Shown here piece by piece: positions 35,697 to 43,753 of a DNA stretch of 54,666 nt (positions are counted from its first letter, which is position 1; the number at the start of each line of letters is the position of its first letter). Position numbers and translations under genes: made by a program. The notes below the pieces were generated by a model. The model made no database searches, had not been told where the DNA came from, and saw only the letters and a list, made by a program, of their open reading frames with translations. Where the stretch lies: assembly GCA_006226595.1 (NCBI GenBank), contig SBGP01000078.1, positions 1 through 54,666 on the forward strand. Reading direction: 5' to 3'. This DNA comes from Deltaproteobacteria bacterium. Lineage in GTDB: Bacteria > Myxococcota_A > UBA796 > GCA-2862545.

Positions 35697-35715
35697 TGAT
35701 GGATTTCATTCCGCG

Positions 35716-35730
35716 ATAGAATGCGTCTAT
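35716..35730. promoter_or_regulatory. OxyR-type half-site before ahpC
   Basis: ATAG-AATGCGT-CTAT is an exact ATAG-N7-CTAT core, 90 bp upstream of ahpC. The neighbouring half-site at 7-bp spacing is degenerate on both sides. Confidence 0.6.
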
Positions 35731-35785
35731 TGGCGTCCGTGTGGGTGGATGTTCCTCACGAATGCCCTGGTCATGCGCCTTCGCG

Positions 35786-36445
35786 TCAGCCGCAGTGCGT
35801 ACGGAGGAAGTGGTGGACCGGCGACAGGTCCTGCCAGCGCGCGACGATGTGGTCGACGACGCCGGGCCCCAGCTCCGGGCTCTCTTCGAGGCCGACGACC
35901 AGGCCCTTGTGCTTGAGCCACGCCGCCCGGGGATGGCTGTCGTCCCACGGCTTGGGCACGCGCGCGAGGCTGTCGGCGGTGACGTGAGCACCGCCTGCGA
36001 CGAGCGTGTCGATCGCCGTGACCAACGCCTCGCCCTCGGGGCCGGCGATGCCCTGGCGGTAGCCCTCGCGCATGTCCTTGTCGAAGGCCCAGATCCCGGT
36101 GGCGACGCCGATCACCTCGGGCATGACCCGGAAGTACACCGCACTGCCGCCGGTCTTCTTGTCGCCGGTCCAGAAGCGGAAGCCGAGCCAGTCGCGGTAG
36201 GGCCGCTTGTCGGTCGAGAAGCGCAGGTCCCGGTTCATGCGGAAGATCGAGCCGTTGAAGCGCGCGTCGACCACGATGTCCGGGTCGATGGCGTGCAGCG
36301 CGTCCTCGACCTCGCGGCAGAAGGCGACAGCCACCTGCTTCAGGTCTCGCTCGTAGCGCTTCTTGTTCGTGGCGAACCACTCCTTGTCGTTGTGGGCAGC
36401 GAGGTCGCGCAGGAACGCCTGGGTCGGGCGTAGATCGAGGCTCAT
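35786..36445 (-). CDS. DUF2461-family protein
   Basis: A 219-residue protein. The motifs AFLRDLAAHNDKEWFATNK, NGSIFRMNRDLRFSTDKRPY and AVYFRVMPE are diagnostic of the DUF2461/TIGR02453 family, which has no settled biochemical role. It is cytoplasmic. ATG 36445 overlaps the stop of the TfoX-like gene (ATGA), so the two are coupled. Confidence 0.85.
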   Translation of the reverse strand: MSLDLRPTQAFLRDLAAHNDKEWFATNKKRYERDLKQVAVAFCREVEDALHAIDPDIVVDARFNGSIFRMNRDLRFSTDKRPYRDWLGFRFWTGDKKTGGSAVYFRVMPEVIGVATGIWAFDKDMREGYRQGIAGPEGEALVTAIDTLVAGGAHVTADSLARVPKPWDDSHPRAAWLKHKGLVVGLEESPELGPGVVDHIVARWQDLSPVHHFLRTHCG

Positions 36446-36777
36446 GCCGCACCCCCGGCGAAGGCGAAGGCCTCGTCGAGGCGGGTGGGCCAGGACTCGG
36501 CGAGCTCCACCGGAATCGATGCCCACTCCTTGAACACGCGGCCGTTCGGCGCGAAGGACTCGGCCATGCCGGCGTCGATGAGCGCGTCGACGCGAGCCCG
36601 GTCCGCCTTGATGATCAGCGCGCCGGTCTTGCGGTGCACGCACGCGAAGAACGCGCCGTCCCGTCGCAGGCACGGAAAGCCCATCATCGTGCTCTTCTCC
36701 ACGCCAGCGCGGGTGAGCAGGTCCTCGGCGAGGGTCCAGAAGTGTGCGGTGCCGTCCATCGTCGTCTCCGGGGACAT
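36442..36777 (-). CDS. Small TfoX N-terminal-like protein
   Basis: A 111-residue single-domain protein. STMMGFPCLRRDGAFFACVH followed by LIIKADRARVDALIDAG and RVFKEWASIP resembles the TfoX N-terminal / YjbR-like fold. Such small proteins are common and mostly uncharacterised; TfoX itself regulates competence, but that role should not be assumed. ATG 36777 has GGAGGA upstream. It is translationally coupled to the DUF2461 gene. Confidence 0.7.
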   Translation of the reverse strand: MSPETTMDGTAHFWTLAEDLLTRAGVEKSTMMGFPCLRRDGAFFACVHRKTGALIIKADRARVDALIDAGMAESFAPNGRVFKEWASIPVELAESWPTRLDEAFAFAGGAA

Positions 36778-36865
36778 GAGTCTCCTCCAGGTGGGGTTCA
36801 CCTGCACGACGTTCGTGTCCCGCCAAGATCGACATCGCATCCGCGGTTTTTTCGAAGGCGACCGA

Positions 36866-37690
36866 TCAGCGCGGCGACGTCCGAGCCTCGCGCTTGAACC
36901 CGACGGTGAGGAATTCCTCGCGAAGGCCCAGCGCGCGCATGTTCGCCCAGCTCTGGTCGCCGTACTGTACGGCGCCGAACACGGTGGTGGCGCCACTCGC
37001 GCGGGCGTCGGCGATGCGTCGCGCGATGAGGGCGCGCTGGATGCCGCGCTTGCGGAAGCCAGGCACCGTGGCGGCCTCCGCGAGGTAGGCGACCTCGCCG
37101 ATCTGCGTGAGCAGGGCTTCTCCGGCGGGCTCGCCGTCGACGTACGCCACGTAGCGACGCCAGGCTGCCGGTCCCGGCCACGGCGCCATCGCGGCGAGGG
37201 CCACGCGCTGCAGCTCGGCCTTGATCTGCCAGCCGCCGGTGAACGCGGTGGCGAAGTCTCGGGTGGCGGCCTCGCTGTCGACCTCGCGGATGTCGTGCGC
37301 GGCGGCATCGACGGCGAGCGAGGCGATGGGCGCGGCCATCCACGCCTCGAGCACGTGCAGCCCGAAGCCGTGCTCGGCGAGGGGCTTGGCGACGTCGTCG
37401 TCCGCGGTCGGCCCGGGCCACCGCAGGTACAGGGCGCAGGCGGCTTCGTCGGCGAAGGCGGTGAATGCGGGCAGGCGCGCGAGGTGCTCCGCTCGCATCC
37501 CCATCACCTGGTTGCCGGCGTGGTGGTTCGGCGCGCTCGCGCAGCGCACCTGCCACAGGCCGTCGCCGTGGTCGCGGGTGGCGATGCCGAGCTCGTCTCC
37601 GAGTCCCGCCGCGAGGATGTTGCCGGTCTCCAGCCGCTCCTGGGCCTCGTGCAGGCCGGGAAGGCACGCGGCGAGGGTCCGGTCGATCAC
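36866..37690 (-). CDS. GNAT-family acetyltransferase-like protein
   Basis: A 274-residue protein. The C-terminal domain has the acetyl-CoA loop VPGFRKRGIQRALIARR (motif A, Q/RxxGxG/A-like) preceded by the strand AYLAEAATV. The N-terminal half (about 1-140) is probably a degenerate second GNAT domain. GTG 37690 overlaps the upstream stop (GTGA). It is the last gene of the lipoprotein/NHL run beginning at 42543. The substrate is unknown. Confidence 0.82.
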   Translation of the reverse strand: MIDRTLAACLPGLHEAQERLETGNILAAGLGDELGIATRDHGDGLWQVRCASAPNHHAGNQVMGMRAEHLARLPAFTAFADEAACALYLRWPGPTADDDVAKPLAEHGFGLHVLEAWMAAPIASLAVDAAAHDIREVDSEAATRDFATAFTGGWQIKAELQRVALAAMAPWPGPAAWRRYVAYVDGEPAGEALLTQIGEVAYLAEAATVPGFRKRGIQRALIARRIADARASGATTVFGAVQYGDQSWANMRALGLREEFLTVGFKREARTSPR

Positions 37691-38706
37691 TCGAACACCA
37701 GCTCGGGGACCTTGGCGTCGCCGGCGTAGGCGAGCACGCCCTGCATCAGCGGTCGCGAGCCGATGCGTCCGCCGACCGACCATACGCCGCCCTCGTCGTC
37801 GACGGCACAGCCGTGCCAGTCGAGGTCGGTGAGCAGCTCCTCGTCCGGGGTCCATGCGCCGTCGATGCGCTGGATCCGCGCCCCGCGCTGACCCACGGCC
37901 ACCGCCGTGCTGTCGCTCGCGCACACCCCGTTGAGGCCGGGCTGGAAGCTCGGCGAGGCGTCGAGCCACGTGCTGCCGTCCCACTCGAGGACGATGGCGT
38001 TGCCGAAGCCGCCGACGAGCAGGGGGCGCTCGCCGGTCGCGCTCACCGTGAGCAGGGGAGCGGTCGCCGTCTCGATCTCGCCGTCGGTGGGGGTCTCGGT
38101 CCACGTCGTGCCGTCGTAGTGCATCGCGAGGCCGCCGCTACCGACGACCCACACATCGCTGGCACCCGTGCCCTCGACCTTGAAGTACGCGTCGTTCGGT
38201 TCCGCCGCCGGCAGCTCGCTGGCGGCCACCTGCGTCCACGCGTCGGCCTGGCGACGGTAGAGGACGGGACCGACGTCGGGCTCCATGCCCACCGCCCACA
38301 CCTCGTCGGCGCTGGCCCCCCACACGCCGAAGAAGGTGATCGCCTCGGAGATGCCGCTGACGGGCACCCTCGCGTCGGGCGGGCCTTCGAGGATCAAGCC
38401 TCCGTCGCCCACCGCGACCTGGTCCTCGCCGTCCACCCACAGCCACCACAGCTCGCGACCGGCGTGGGCGCTGGTGTCCTCGCGGGTCCAGGCCTCTCCG
38501 TCGTAGTGCACGAGAGCCGGCCCGCTGCCGTCGTCCGGCTCGGGGGAAGAGCCCACGACCCACACATCGTCCGCCGCGGGCGCGCGCACCGAGAGCAGGC
38601 CGGGAGGCAGGGCCTCGGCGACCACGCATCCCGGTCCCTTCGCGCACGGGTTGCCGCACCCGGCGAGGAGGATCAGGGTCCCGTAGACAGCTCGGCGAAG
38701 GACCAT
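37687..38706 (-). CDS. Beta-propeller-like lipoprotein
   Basis: A 339-residue protein. MVLRRAVYGTLILLAGC ends in a lipobox, and several further Cys follow directly (GNPCAKGPGCVV). Repeated blocks resemble photosystem-stability-factor/BNR-type propeller blades: DDVWVVGSS, DEVWAVGM, SDVWVVGSGGLAMHYDGTTW and TAVAVGQRGARI. It overlaps the upstream small lipoprotein gene by 34 bp and the GNAT gene by 4 bp. It is probably envelope-anchored; the ligand is unknown. Confidence 0.78.
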   Translation of the reverse strand: MVLRRAVYGTLILLAGCGNPCAKGPGCVVAEALPPGLLSVRAPAADDVWVVGSSPEPDDGSGPALVHYDGEAWTREDTSAHAGRELWWLWVDGEDQVAVGDGGLILEGPPDARVPVSGISEAITFFGVWGASADEVWAVGMEPDVGPVLYRRQADAWTQVAASELPAAEPNDAYFKVEGTGASDVWVVGSGGLAMHYDGTTWTETPTDGEIETATAPLLTVSATGERPLLVGGFGNAIVLEWDGSTWLDASPSFQPGLNGVCASDSTAVAVGQRGARIQRIDGAWTPDEELLTDLDWHGCAVDDEGGVWSVGGRIGSRPLMQGVLAYAGDAKVPELVFE

Positions 38707-39164
38707 GTGTTGGCTCCGTGGTTGTGCAGGTGCAGCGTGACCGGCTCGCCCTTGCCGAAGGACTCGACCGCGAGGTCGACCTCGTACTCGTCGGCGGCCG
38801 TGGGGATCTCCATGCGCTGGCTGAACGCGACGGTGTCCCCGATGTACAGGGCGACGTGGGCCTCGGCTGGGATGTCGGCCTCGAGGTCGCCGTGGGCGAA
38901 GCGCAGGTGCAGCTGGTCGCCCCGCGAGCCGACCAGGCTCGGCTGGCTCATCGCCAGGTAGTTGCACGCGCCGGTGTCGACCTCGAGCGCGGTCTCGGGC
39001 ACGGACTCCACGAACCACGCCGAGGGCGGGCAGTCGACGACGTCCGGGCGGTCACCGGCGGGGTCCTCGTCGGCGGAGAGGTCGAGCCACTGCGTGTGAT
39101 CGACGAGCGACGCGCGGCCGCAGCCGGTGAGCAGGAGCAGGAACCACACGCGATCAGGGCGCAT
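38673..39164 (-). CDS. Small lipoprotein in the NHL cluster, unknown function
   Basis: A 163-residue protein. The signal MRPDRVWFLLLLTGC ends in a lipobox. The mature part is beta-rich and ends with LHLHNHGANTWSFAELSTGP; no family is recognised. It overlaps the preceding NHL gene by 11 bp and the following propeller gene by 34 bp, which argues for co-translation. Confidence 0.72.
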   Translation of the reverse strand: MRPDRVWFLLLLTGCGRASLVDHTQWLDLSADEDPAGDRPDVVDCPPSAWFVESVPETALEVDTGACNYLAMSQPSLVGSRGDQLHLRFAHGDLEADIPAEAHVALYIGDTVAFSQRMEIPTAADEYEVDLAVESFGKGEPVTLHLHNHGANTWSFAELSTGP

Positions 39165-40224
39165 CGACGCCTTCCCAGCGAAGGACGCGGCTCGCACCGC
39201 GCTCGGCAATGAGCAGGTCGCCTTCGGGCGTGAACGCGAGACCTGCGGGACGGTTGAGGGCAAAGCGCTCGGCCGGGGCAGAGCGCATGTCGCCGTCGAG
39301 CTCGCCGCCGGCCACGGTCGCGATGGTGCCATCGGGAGACACGGCGCGCAGCGCGTTGTTGTGGAAGTCGGCGATGAACACGGTGCCGTCGCTGGCCACC
39401 GCGAGTCCGGTGGGGCCACGCAGGGACGCCTCCACCGCGGGTCCGCCGTCGCCGGCGTAGGTGTTGTCGCCACTTCCGGCGAACAGGCTCACGTCGAGCG
39501 TCGCGAGGTCCACCGCGAGCACCCGATGGTTGCCGGCATCCGCGACCAGCAGTCGCTCGCCGTCGACCACGACCCGCTCGGGGGCGCGAATCGCGGTCTC
39601 GGGGCCGTAGCCCGGCGCATCGTTGCCGGCGGTGCCGATGCCGAGCACCGTGTCGATGGTGCCGTCGGGGGTCACGCGGCGCACGCGGCTATGGGTGTTG
39701 TCGCTGATGAACAGGGTGCCGTCCTCGGCGAAGGCCATGCCGGCGGTGTAGCCCAGCTCGGCGTCGAGGGCGTCGCCGCCGTCTCCGCTGTCGGCGAGGG
39801 TGCCGATGCCGACCACGCGCTCGAGCGCGCCGCCCTCGCCCACGCGGATCAGCCGACCCTCGTGCTGGGGGAGGATGTACAGCAGCCCATCGGGTCCCCA
39901 TGCCGCGTCCACCGGGTTCTCGAGCGGCGAGGCGAGCGCGTCGGCGCCGATCTCGGAGTAGGCGTGCGTGCCATTGCCGGCGAGGGTGCTCAGGGTCCCG
40001 TCGTCCTCGACTTTGCGGATGCGCATGTTCGAGTAATCGACGATCACCGCGTGGCCGTCGGGGCTCGTGAGCACCGAGGTCGGCGAGGCCAGGCGACTGT
40101 CGAGGGCGTGTAGACCCTCGCCGTTGAAGCCCAGCTCGCCGGTGCCGGCGATCACGCAGATCCGACCGTCGTCACAGCGCGGCGCACAGCCGACGAGCAG
40201 CGCGACTAGCGGGAGCAGCCTCAC
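39154..40224 (-). CDS. NHL-repeat lipoprotein A
   Basis: A 356-residue protein. The GTG start lies one base after the upstream stop and gives MRLLPLVALLVGC with a lipobox; then CAPRCDDGRICVIAGTGELG. At least five NHL blades follow, each with the pattern 'GPDG-x-[LV]YI-x-D...N-x-R[VI]-x-V' (for example AEDGTLFISDNTHSRVRRV and ASDGTVFIADFHNNALRAV). NHL propellers bind proteins, peptides or glycans. It is one of three tandem paralogues. It is anchored in the envelope, with an unknown partner. Confidence 0.86.
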   Translation of the reverse strand: MRLLPLVALLVGCAPRCDDGRICVIAGTGELGFNGEGLHALDSRLASPTSVLTSPDGHAVIVDYSNMRIRKVEDDGTLSTLAGNGTHAYSEIGADALASPLENPVDAAWGPDGLLYILPQHEGRLIRVGEGGALERVVGIGTLADSGDGGDALDAELGYTAGMAFAEDGTLFISDNTHSRVRRVTPDGTIDTVLGIGTAGNDAPGYGPETAIRAPERVVVDGERLLVADAGNHRVLAVDLATLDVSLFAGSGDNTYAGDGGPAVEASLRGPTGLAVASDGTVFIADFHNNALRAVSPDGTIATVAGGELDGDMRSAPAERFALNRPAGLAFTPEGDLLIAERGASRVLRWEGVDAP

Positions 40225-40225
40225 G

Positions 40226-41377
40226 TCACTCGGGGGTGACGGCGCGCACGACGCTGTTGTAGGTGTCCGAGATGTACACGGTGCCGTCCGGACCGACCTC
40301 GACGCCGAAGGGGCGGTCGAGCAGTGCCTTGGTCGCCGCCTTGCCGTCGCCATCGAAGCCGCGCTCGCCGCAGATGCCGGCGAAGGTGTCGATGATGCCG
40401 TCGGTGTCGATCACGCGGATGCACGAGTTGTCGGTATCGGCGATGTACACGCTGCCGTCGGGGCCCACCGCGACGTCGGTCGGGGTGTGGAGCTCCGCCT
40501 CGATGGCGGGTCCGCCGTCGCCCGCGTAGCCGCAGCCCTCGGCGCAGGTCGTGCCGTTGTCGCTGTTCTCGGGGGTCTGGCCGATGCCCGCGATGGTCGT
40601 GATCGTATCGGCCTCGGGGTCCCACACGCGGATGCGGCCGTTGTGGGTGTCCGCGATGTAGAACTTGCCCTCGAAGCGGTCCATCTTGAACGCGGGCTCG
40701 GCGCGCTGCAGCGCGGGACTGGCGAAGCTCGTGTCGAGCGAGCTGCCGTCGCCGTTGAACCCGTGCTCGCCGTTGCCGGCGACCGTGTCGATGACGCCGT
40801 CGCCATCGATCATGCGAATGCGCTGGTTCGCCATGTCCGCGAGGTAGATGTTGTCGTCGTCGTCGACGGCGACGCTCACGGGAAGGTCGAGCACCGCGTC
40901 CTCGGCGGGGCCGCCGTCCCCGACGAAGTCACGGCCGCCGGTGCCGGCGATGAAGTCCATGGTCTCGAGGCTCGGGTCGAACGTCGCGATGCGCGAGTTG
41001 TGCCACGCGGCCATGACCATGGTGTCGTCCGAGAGCCACGCGATGTCGGTCGGGTGATTCCACTCCGCGTCGAGGGCCGGTCCCTCGGGACCGTCGCCGA
41101 GCAGGCCGCCGTGACCGGTGACAATGACGATCTCGTCGTTCTCGTCGAGGCGAACGACACGGTGGTTGTTCCAGTCGATGACGAAGGGGGTGCCGTCCGA
41201 GGGACGAAAGGACACGTCGACGACCCAGAAGGTCTCGGCATCCAGGCGGTGCGTGCCCTCGTCGGACATGCCGGAGGTCTGGGGGGTGCCGAACCAGGTG
41301 CAGATCTCACCGGGCCCGCACTTGGGCTGGCAGCCGGTCAGCGCCAGGGCCGCGGTCGCGGCAAGCAGCGCTCTCAT
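40226..41377 (-). CDS. NHL-repeat lipoprotein B
   Basis: A 383-residue protein. MRALLAATAALALTGC ends in a lipobox; then CQPKCGPGEICTWFGT. NHL blades recur, for example GPDGTVYISDTYNSVVRAV at the C-terminus and GPDGSVYIADTDNSCIRVI, separated by 'AGDGGPA' turns. ATG 41377 overlaps the upstream stop (ATGA). It is the middle member of three tandem paralogues that share an N-terminal CxxC/GxxC block after the lipidated Cys, pointing to tandem duplication. Confidence 0.87.
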   Translation of the reverse strand: MRALLAATAALALTGCQPKCGPGEICTWFGTPQTSGMSDEGTHRLDAETFWVVDVSFRPSDGTPFVIDWNNHRVVRLDENDEIVIVTGHGGLLGDGPEGPALDAEWNHPTDIAWLSDDTMVMAAWHNSRIATFDPSLETMDFIAGTGGRDFVGDGGPAEDAVLDLPVSVAVDDDDNIYLADMANQRIRMIDGDGVIDTVAGNGEHGFNGDGSSLDTSFASPALQRAEPAFKMDRFEGKFYIADTHNGRIRVWDPEADTITTIAGIGQTPENSDNGTTCAEGCGYAGDGGPAIEAELHTPTDVAVGPDGSVYIADTDNSCIRVIDTDGIIDTFAGICGERGFDGDGKAATKALLDRPFGVEVGPDGTVYISDTYNSVVRAVTPE

Positions 41378-42543
41378 GGGGTCACCCGCAGGATCTTGTG
41401 GTTGTAGGTGTCGGCGATGAGCAGGGTGCCGTCCTCGACGATGTCGATGCCGTGCGGGTGATCGAGACCCGTCTCGGTGGCCTGGTCGCCGTCCTCGGAC
41501 TCCCCGGGCTCGAAGCTTCCTGCAATCGTCTCGAGGGTGCTCGGGTCGTCGGGGTCGACGCGGCGGATCACGTGGTTGCCGGAGTCGGCGATGTACAGCA
41601 GGCCGTCGTCGCCGATCTCCACGTCCCGAGGGAAGCACAGGGCGTCGGCCGAGCAGTTCTCGCCGTCGGCCTGCATCGGCAGTCCGAGGGTGTCGATGGT
41701 GTTCGCGGCGAGGTCGATCACGCGAATGGCGTGGTTCGAGGTGTCGGCGACGAACAGCCGGCGGGTGGCCGGGTCGTACTCGATGGCGCCGGCAGGCTCG
41801 GGCTGCAGATCCGCCGGATCCCAGAAGTTGAAGCTCGCGTCGAGCGGGTCGCCGCCGTCGCCGACGTAGGCCGTGTCGCCGTTGCCAGCGATGGTGTCGA
41901 TGAGCGAGTAGTCGGCGGTGACCTTGCGCACGCGCTGGTTGCGCTCGTCGATGAACCAGAAGTCGCCGCTCTCCGGGTCGATGGCCAGCGAGTTCGGGAA
42001 GGCCATCAGCGCGTCTTCGGCCGGGCCGCCGTCGCCGCGGAAGCCGGCGTTCGCACCGTTGCCGTCGTTGATGTCGGTGTTCGCGCACACGACCAGCGAG
42101 TTGCCGCTGTCGAAGCTGTACTCGCGGATGCGGTGGTTGTGCCACGAGGGGACGAGCAGCTTGTCCTCGGTCGGGTGCCACTCGAGCTGTGTCGGGTGGT
42201 TGAGCGCGACCTCCGTGCCCGGCACACCGGGGGCGACGCGCTCCTCGAAGTCCGGGTCGCCGTCGCCGAGGAAGTCGGTGCCGATCAGCGTCGCGATGCG
42301 GCCGTCGGTGATGCGCCGCAGCCGGTGGTTGTTCCAGTCCCCGATGACGACGTCATCCGCGGTGCCGAGGGCGATGACGTCCATCGGCCCGTACAGGCCC
42401 GCGCGGGTCGCGCGGCTTTCCTGGTCGACGCCCGGGCTGCCCGTGCCCGCGAGCGTGCACACGCTCCCGGAGTCCGAGCAGGGGTCGCAGCCTGCCAGGG
42501 CCGCGCAGGTGAGGGTCAGCGCCCAGGCGGTTCGCGATGTCAT
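41374..42543 (-). CDS. NHL-repeat lipoprotein C
   Basis: A 389-residue protein. The signal MTSRTAWALTLTCAALAGC ends in a lipobox and continues CDPCSDSGSVCTLAGTGSPG; Asp at +2 would favour inner-membrane retention under the E. coli rule. NHL blades include VVIGDWNNHRLRRI, LYIADSGNHVIRRV and LLIADTYNHKILRV. ATG 42543 has GAGGA just upstream; an earlier in-frame start lacks a ribosome site. It is the first gene of the six-gene minus-strand run ending at 36866 and is divergent from the AraC gene, whose 21-bp repeats lie in the shared 202-bp region. Confidence 0.87.
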   Translation of the reverse strand: MTSRTAWALTLTCAALAGCDPCSDSGSVCTLAGTGSPGVDQESRATRAGLYGPMDVIALGTADDVVIGDWNNHRLRRITDGRIATLIGTDFLGDGDPDFEERVAPGVPGTEVALNHPTQLEWHPTEDKLLVPSWHNHRIREYSFDSGNSLVVCANTDINDGNGANAGFRGDGGPAEDALMAFPNSLAIDPESGDFWFIDERNQRVRKVTADYSLIDTIAGNGDTAYVGDGGDPLDASFNFWDPADLQPEPAGAIEYDPATRRLFVADTSNHAIRVIDLAANTIDTLGLPMQADGENCSADALCFPRDVEIGDDGLLYIADSGNHVIRRVDPDDPSTLETIAGSFEPGESEDGDQATETGLDHPHGIDIVEDGTLLIADTYNHKILRVTP

Positions 42544-42653
42544 GCGTTCCTCGATGTCCGTACGACCTGAAGCGTAACCGCGGGTTTCCCGACACGCATT
42601 GATGGTTGTCGAAGGGCGCATGGATGCGGCCTATGGGTCCGTCGGCGCGCTCA

Positions 42654-42737
42654 TGGCGCGATGCGTCATCGTTCTGGCGTCATGCGACACGACCTTGGCG
42701 CGATCCGCGACTGCCATGTCGCGCTGGTCTCGATAGC
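42654..42737. promoter_or_regulatory. Four 21-bp direct repeats, candidate AraC-family operator
   Basis: Repeats start at 42654, 42675, 42696 and 42717. The first three share TGGCG(C/T)(G/C)AT(G/C)CG; the fourth begins TGTCGC and is weaker. The 21-bp period equals two helical turns, as in direct-repeat operators of AraC-family proteins. They lie directly upstream of the AraC gene and overlap its likely -10, suggesting autoregulation. They are also 111 bp from the divergent NHL operon start. Confidence 0.6.
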
Positions 42738-42739
42738 TT
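42734..42739 (+). promoter_or_regulatory. Candidate -10 (TAGCTT) placing a leaderless AraC mRNA
   Basis: TAGCTT ends 6 nt before ATG 42746, the same spacing as at 23393 for the beta-helix gene. A G-run precedes the ATG, but it is too close to act as a normal Shine-Dalgarno. Confidence 0.4.
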
Positions 42740-42745
42740 GGGGGC

Positions 42746-43738
42746 ATGGCGACTCACGGATTTGCACTCGAACCCCACTTCAAGGCGCTGATCGTCGCGG
42801 TCGGTGCGCAGCCCGAGGACGTGCTCCGCCGCGCGGGGCTGCCCGAAGACCTCCTCAACCGGGACAACGTGCGGCTGAGCTCGGTGGACTTCATCGCGTT
42901 CGGCGAGGCCATCCTCGAGGCGGTGGGCGGTGACCCGCGCATCGCCATCGAGCTCGGCAAGGCCTCGGTGGCCCAGCCGTTCACCCCGTGGCTGTTCGCG
43001 GTCCTGTGCTCTCCGAACCTTCATGTGGGCCTGCAGCGCCTGTCCCACTTCAAGGCCCTGTGCGCGCCGGTGGCACTGGACCTGGCGGTGGTCGACGACG
43101 AGCTGCACGTGCACTACCGCTGGCTCGACACCGCGGTCCACGCGCCGGCGTGGATGGTTGCGGTCGAGCTCGTGATCCTCGTCGAGCTCGCGCGAGCCGG
43201 CACCCGCCAGCTCATCGTGCCCACGCACGCGGAGCTTCCGCCCCTCGAGGGCGCCGAGTGGGCCGAGTACCTCGGCACCGCACTCTCCGAGGGCGCCGAT
43301 CTCAAGGTGCGCTTCGCGATGCAGGACGCCGAGCGCCCGTTCCTCACCGCCAACGCGAGTATGTGGCAGGTGTTCGAGCCCGAGCTTCGCCGCCGCCTCG
43401 CCGACCTCGAGGGCAGCGCGACCGTCGCACAGCGCGCCCGGGCCGTGCTCCTCGAAGCGCTTCCAAGTGGGCAGCTCCAGGTCGACATCGTCGCGCGCCG
43501 CCTCGGCATGAGTGGACGCTCGCTGCAGCGCAAGCTCCGCGCCGAGGGCTCGTCCTACTCCGGGCTCGTGCGCGACACGCGCGAAGAGCTCGCGCGCCAC
43601 TACCTGTCGCGTACCGAGCTGTCGTCCTCGGAGATCGCTTTCCTGCTCGGTTTCGAAGAGACGAGCTCCTTCTTCCGTGCCTTCCACACGTGGACGGGCC
43701 GCACCCCCGAGGCCGCGCGTCGCGCGTGGGCCTCGTAG
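42746..43738 (+). CDS. AraC-family transcriptional regulator (arabinose-binding-domain type)
   Basis: A 330-residue protein. The N-terminal ligand domain (about 1-210) resembles the 'arabinose-binding domain of AraC' family: PEDVLRRAGLPEDLL, then IELGKASVAQPFTPW. The C-terminal double helix-turn-helix contains DIVARRLGMSGRSLQRKL and SEIAFLLGFEETSSFFRAF, the classic AraC motif. ATG 42746 is close to the repeats and probably leaderless. The short-chain dehydrogenase gene 15 bp downstream is the likeliest target besides itself. The ligand is unknown. Confidence 0.9.
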   Translation: MATHGFALEPHFKALIVAVGAQPEDVLRRAGLPEDLLNRDNVRLSSVDFIAFGEAILEAVGGDPRIAIELGKASVAQPFTPWLFAVLCSPNLHVGLQRLSHFKALCAPVALDLAVVDDELHVHYRWLDTAVHAPAWMVAVELVILVELARAGTRQLIVPTHAELPPLEGAEWAEYLGTALSEGADLKVRFAMQDAERPFLTANASMWQVFEPELRRRLADLEGSATVAQRARAVLLEALPSGQLQVDIVARRLGMSGRSLQRKLRAEGSSYSGLVRDTREELARHYLSRTELSSSEIAFLLGFEETSSFFRAFHTWTGRTPEAARRAWAS

Positions 43739-43753
43739 TCACTGGAGGCCCCG

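Noticed and set aside
36442-36777. Competence regulator TfoX
   Set aside because: Only the small N-terminal-like domain is present and no competence genes are nearby, so the regulatory role is not assigned.
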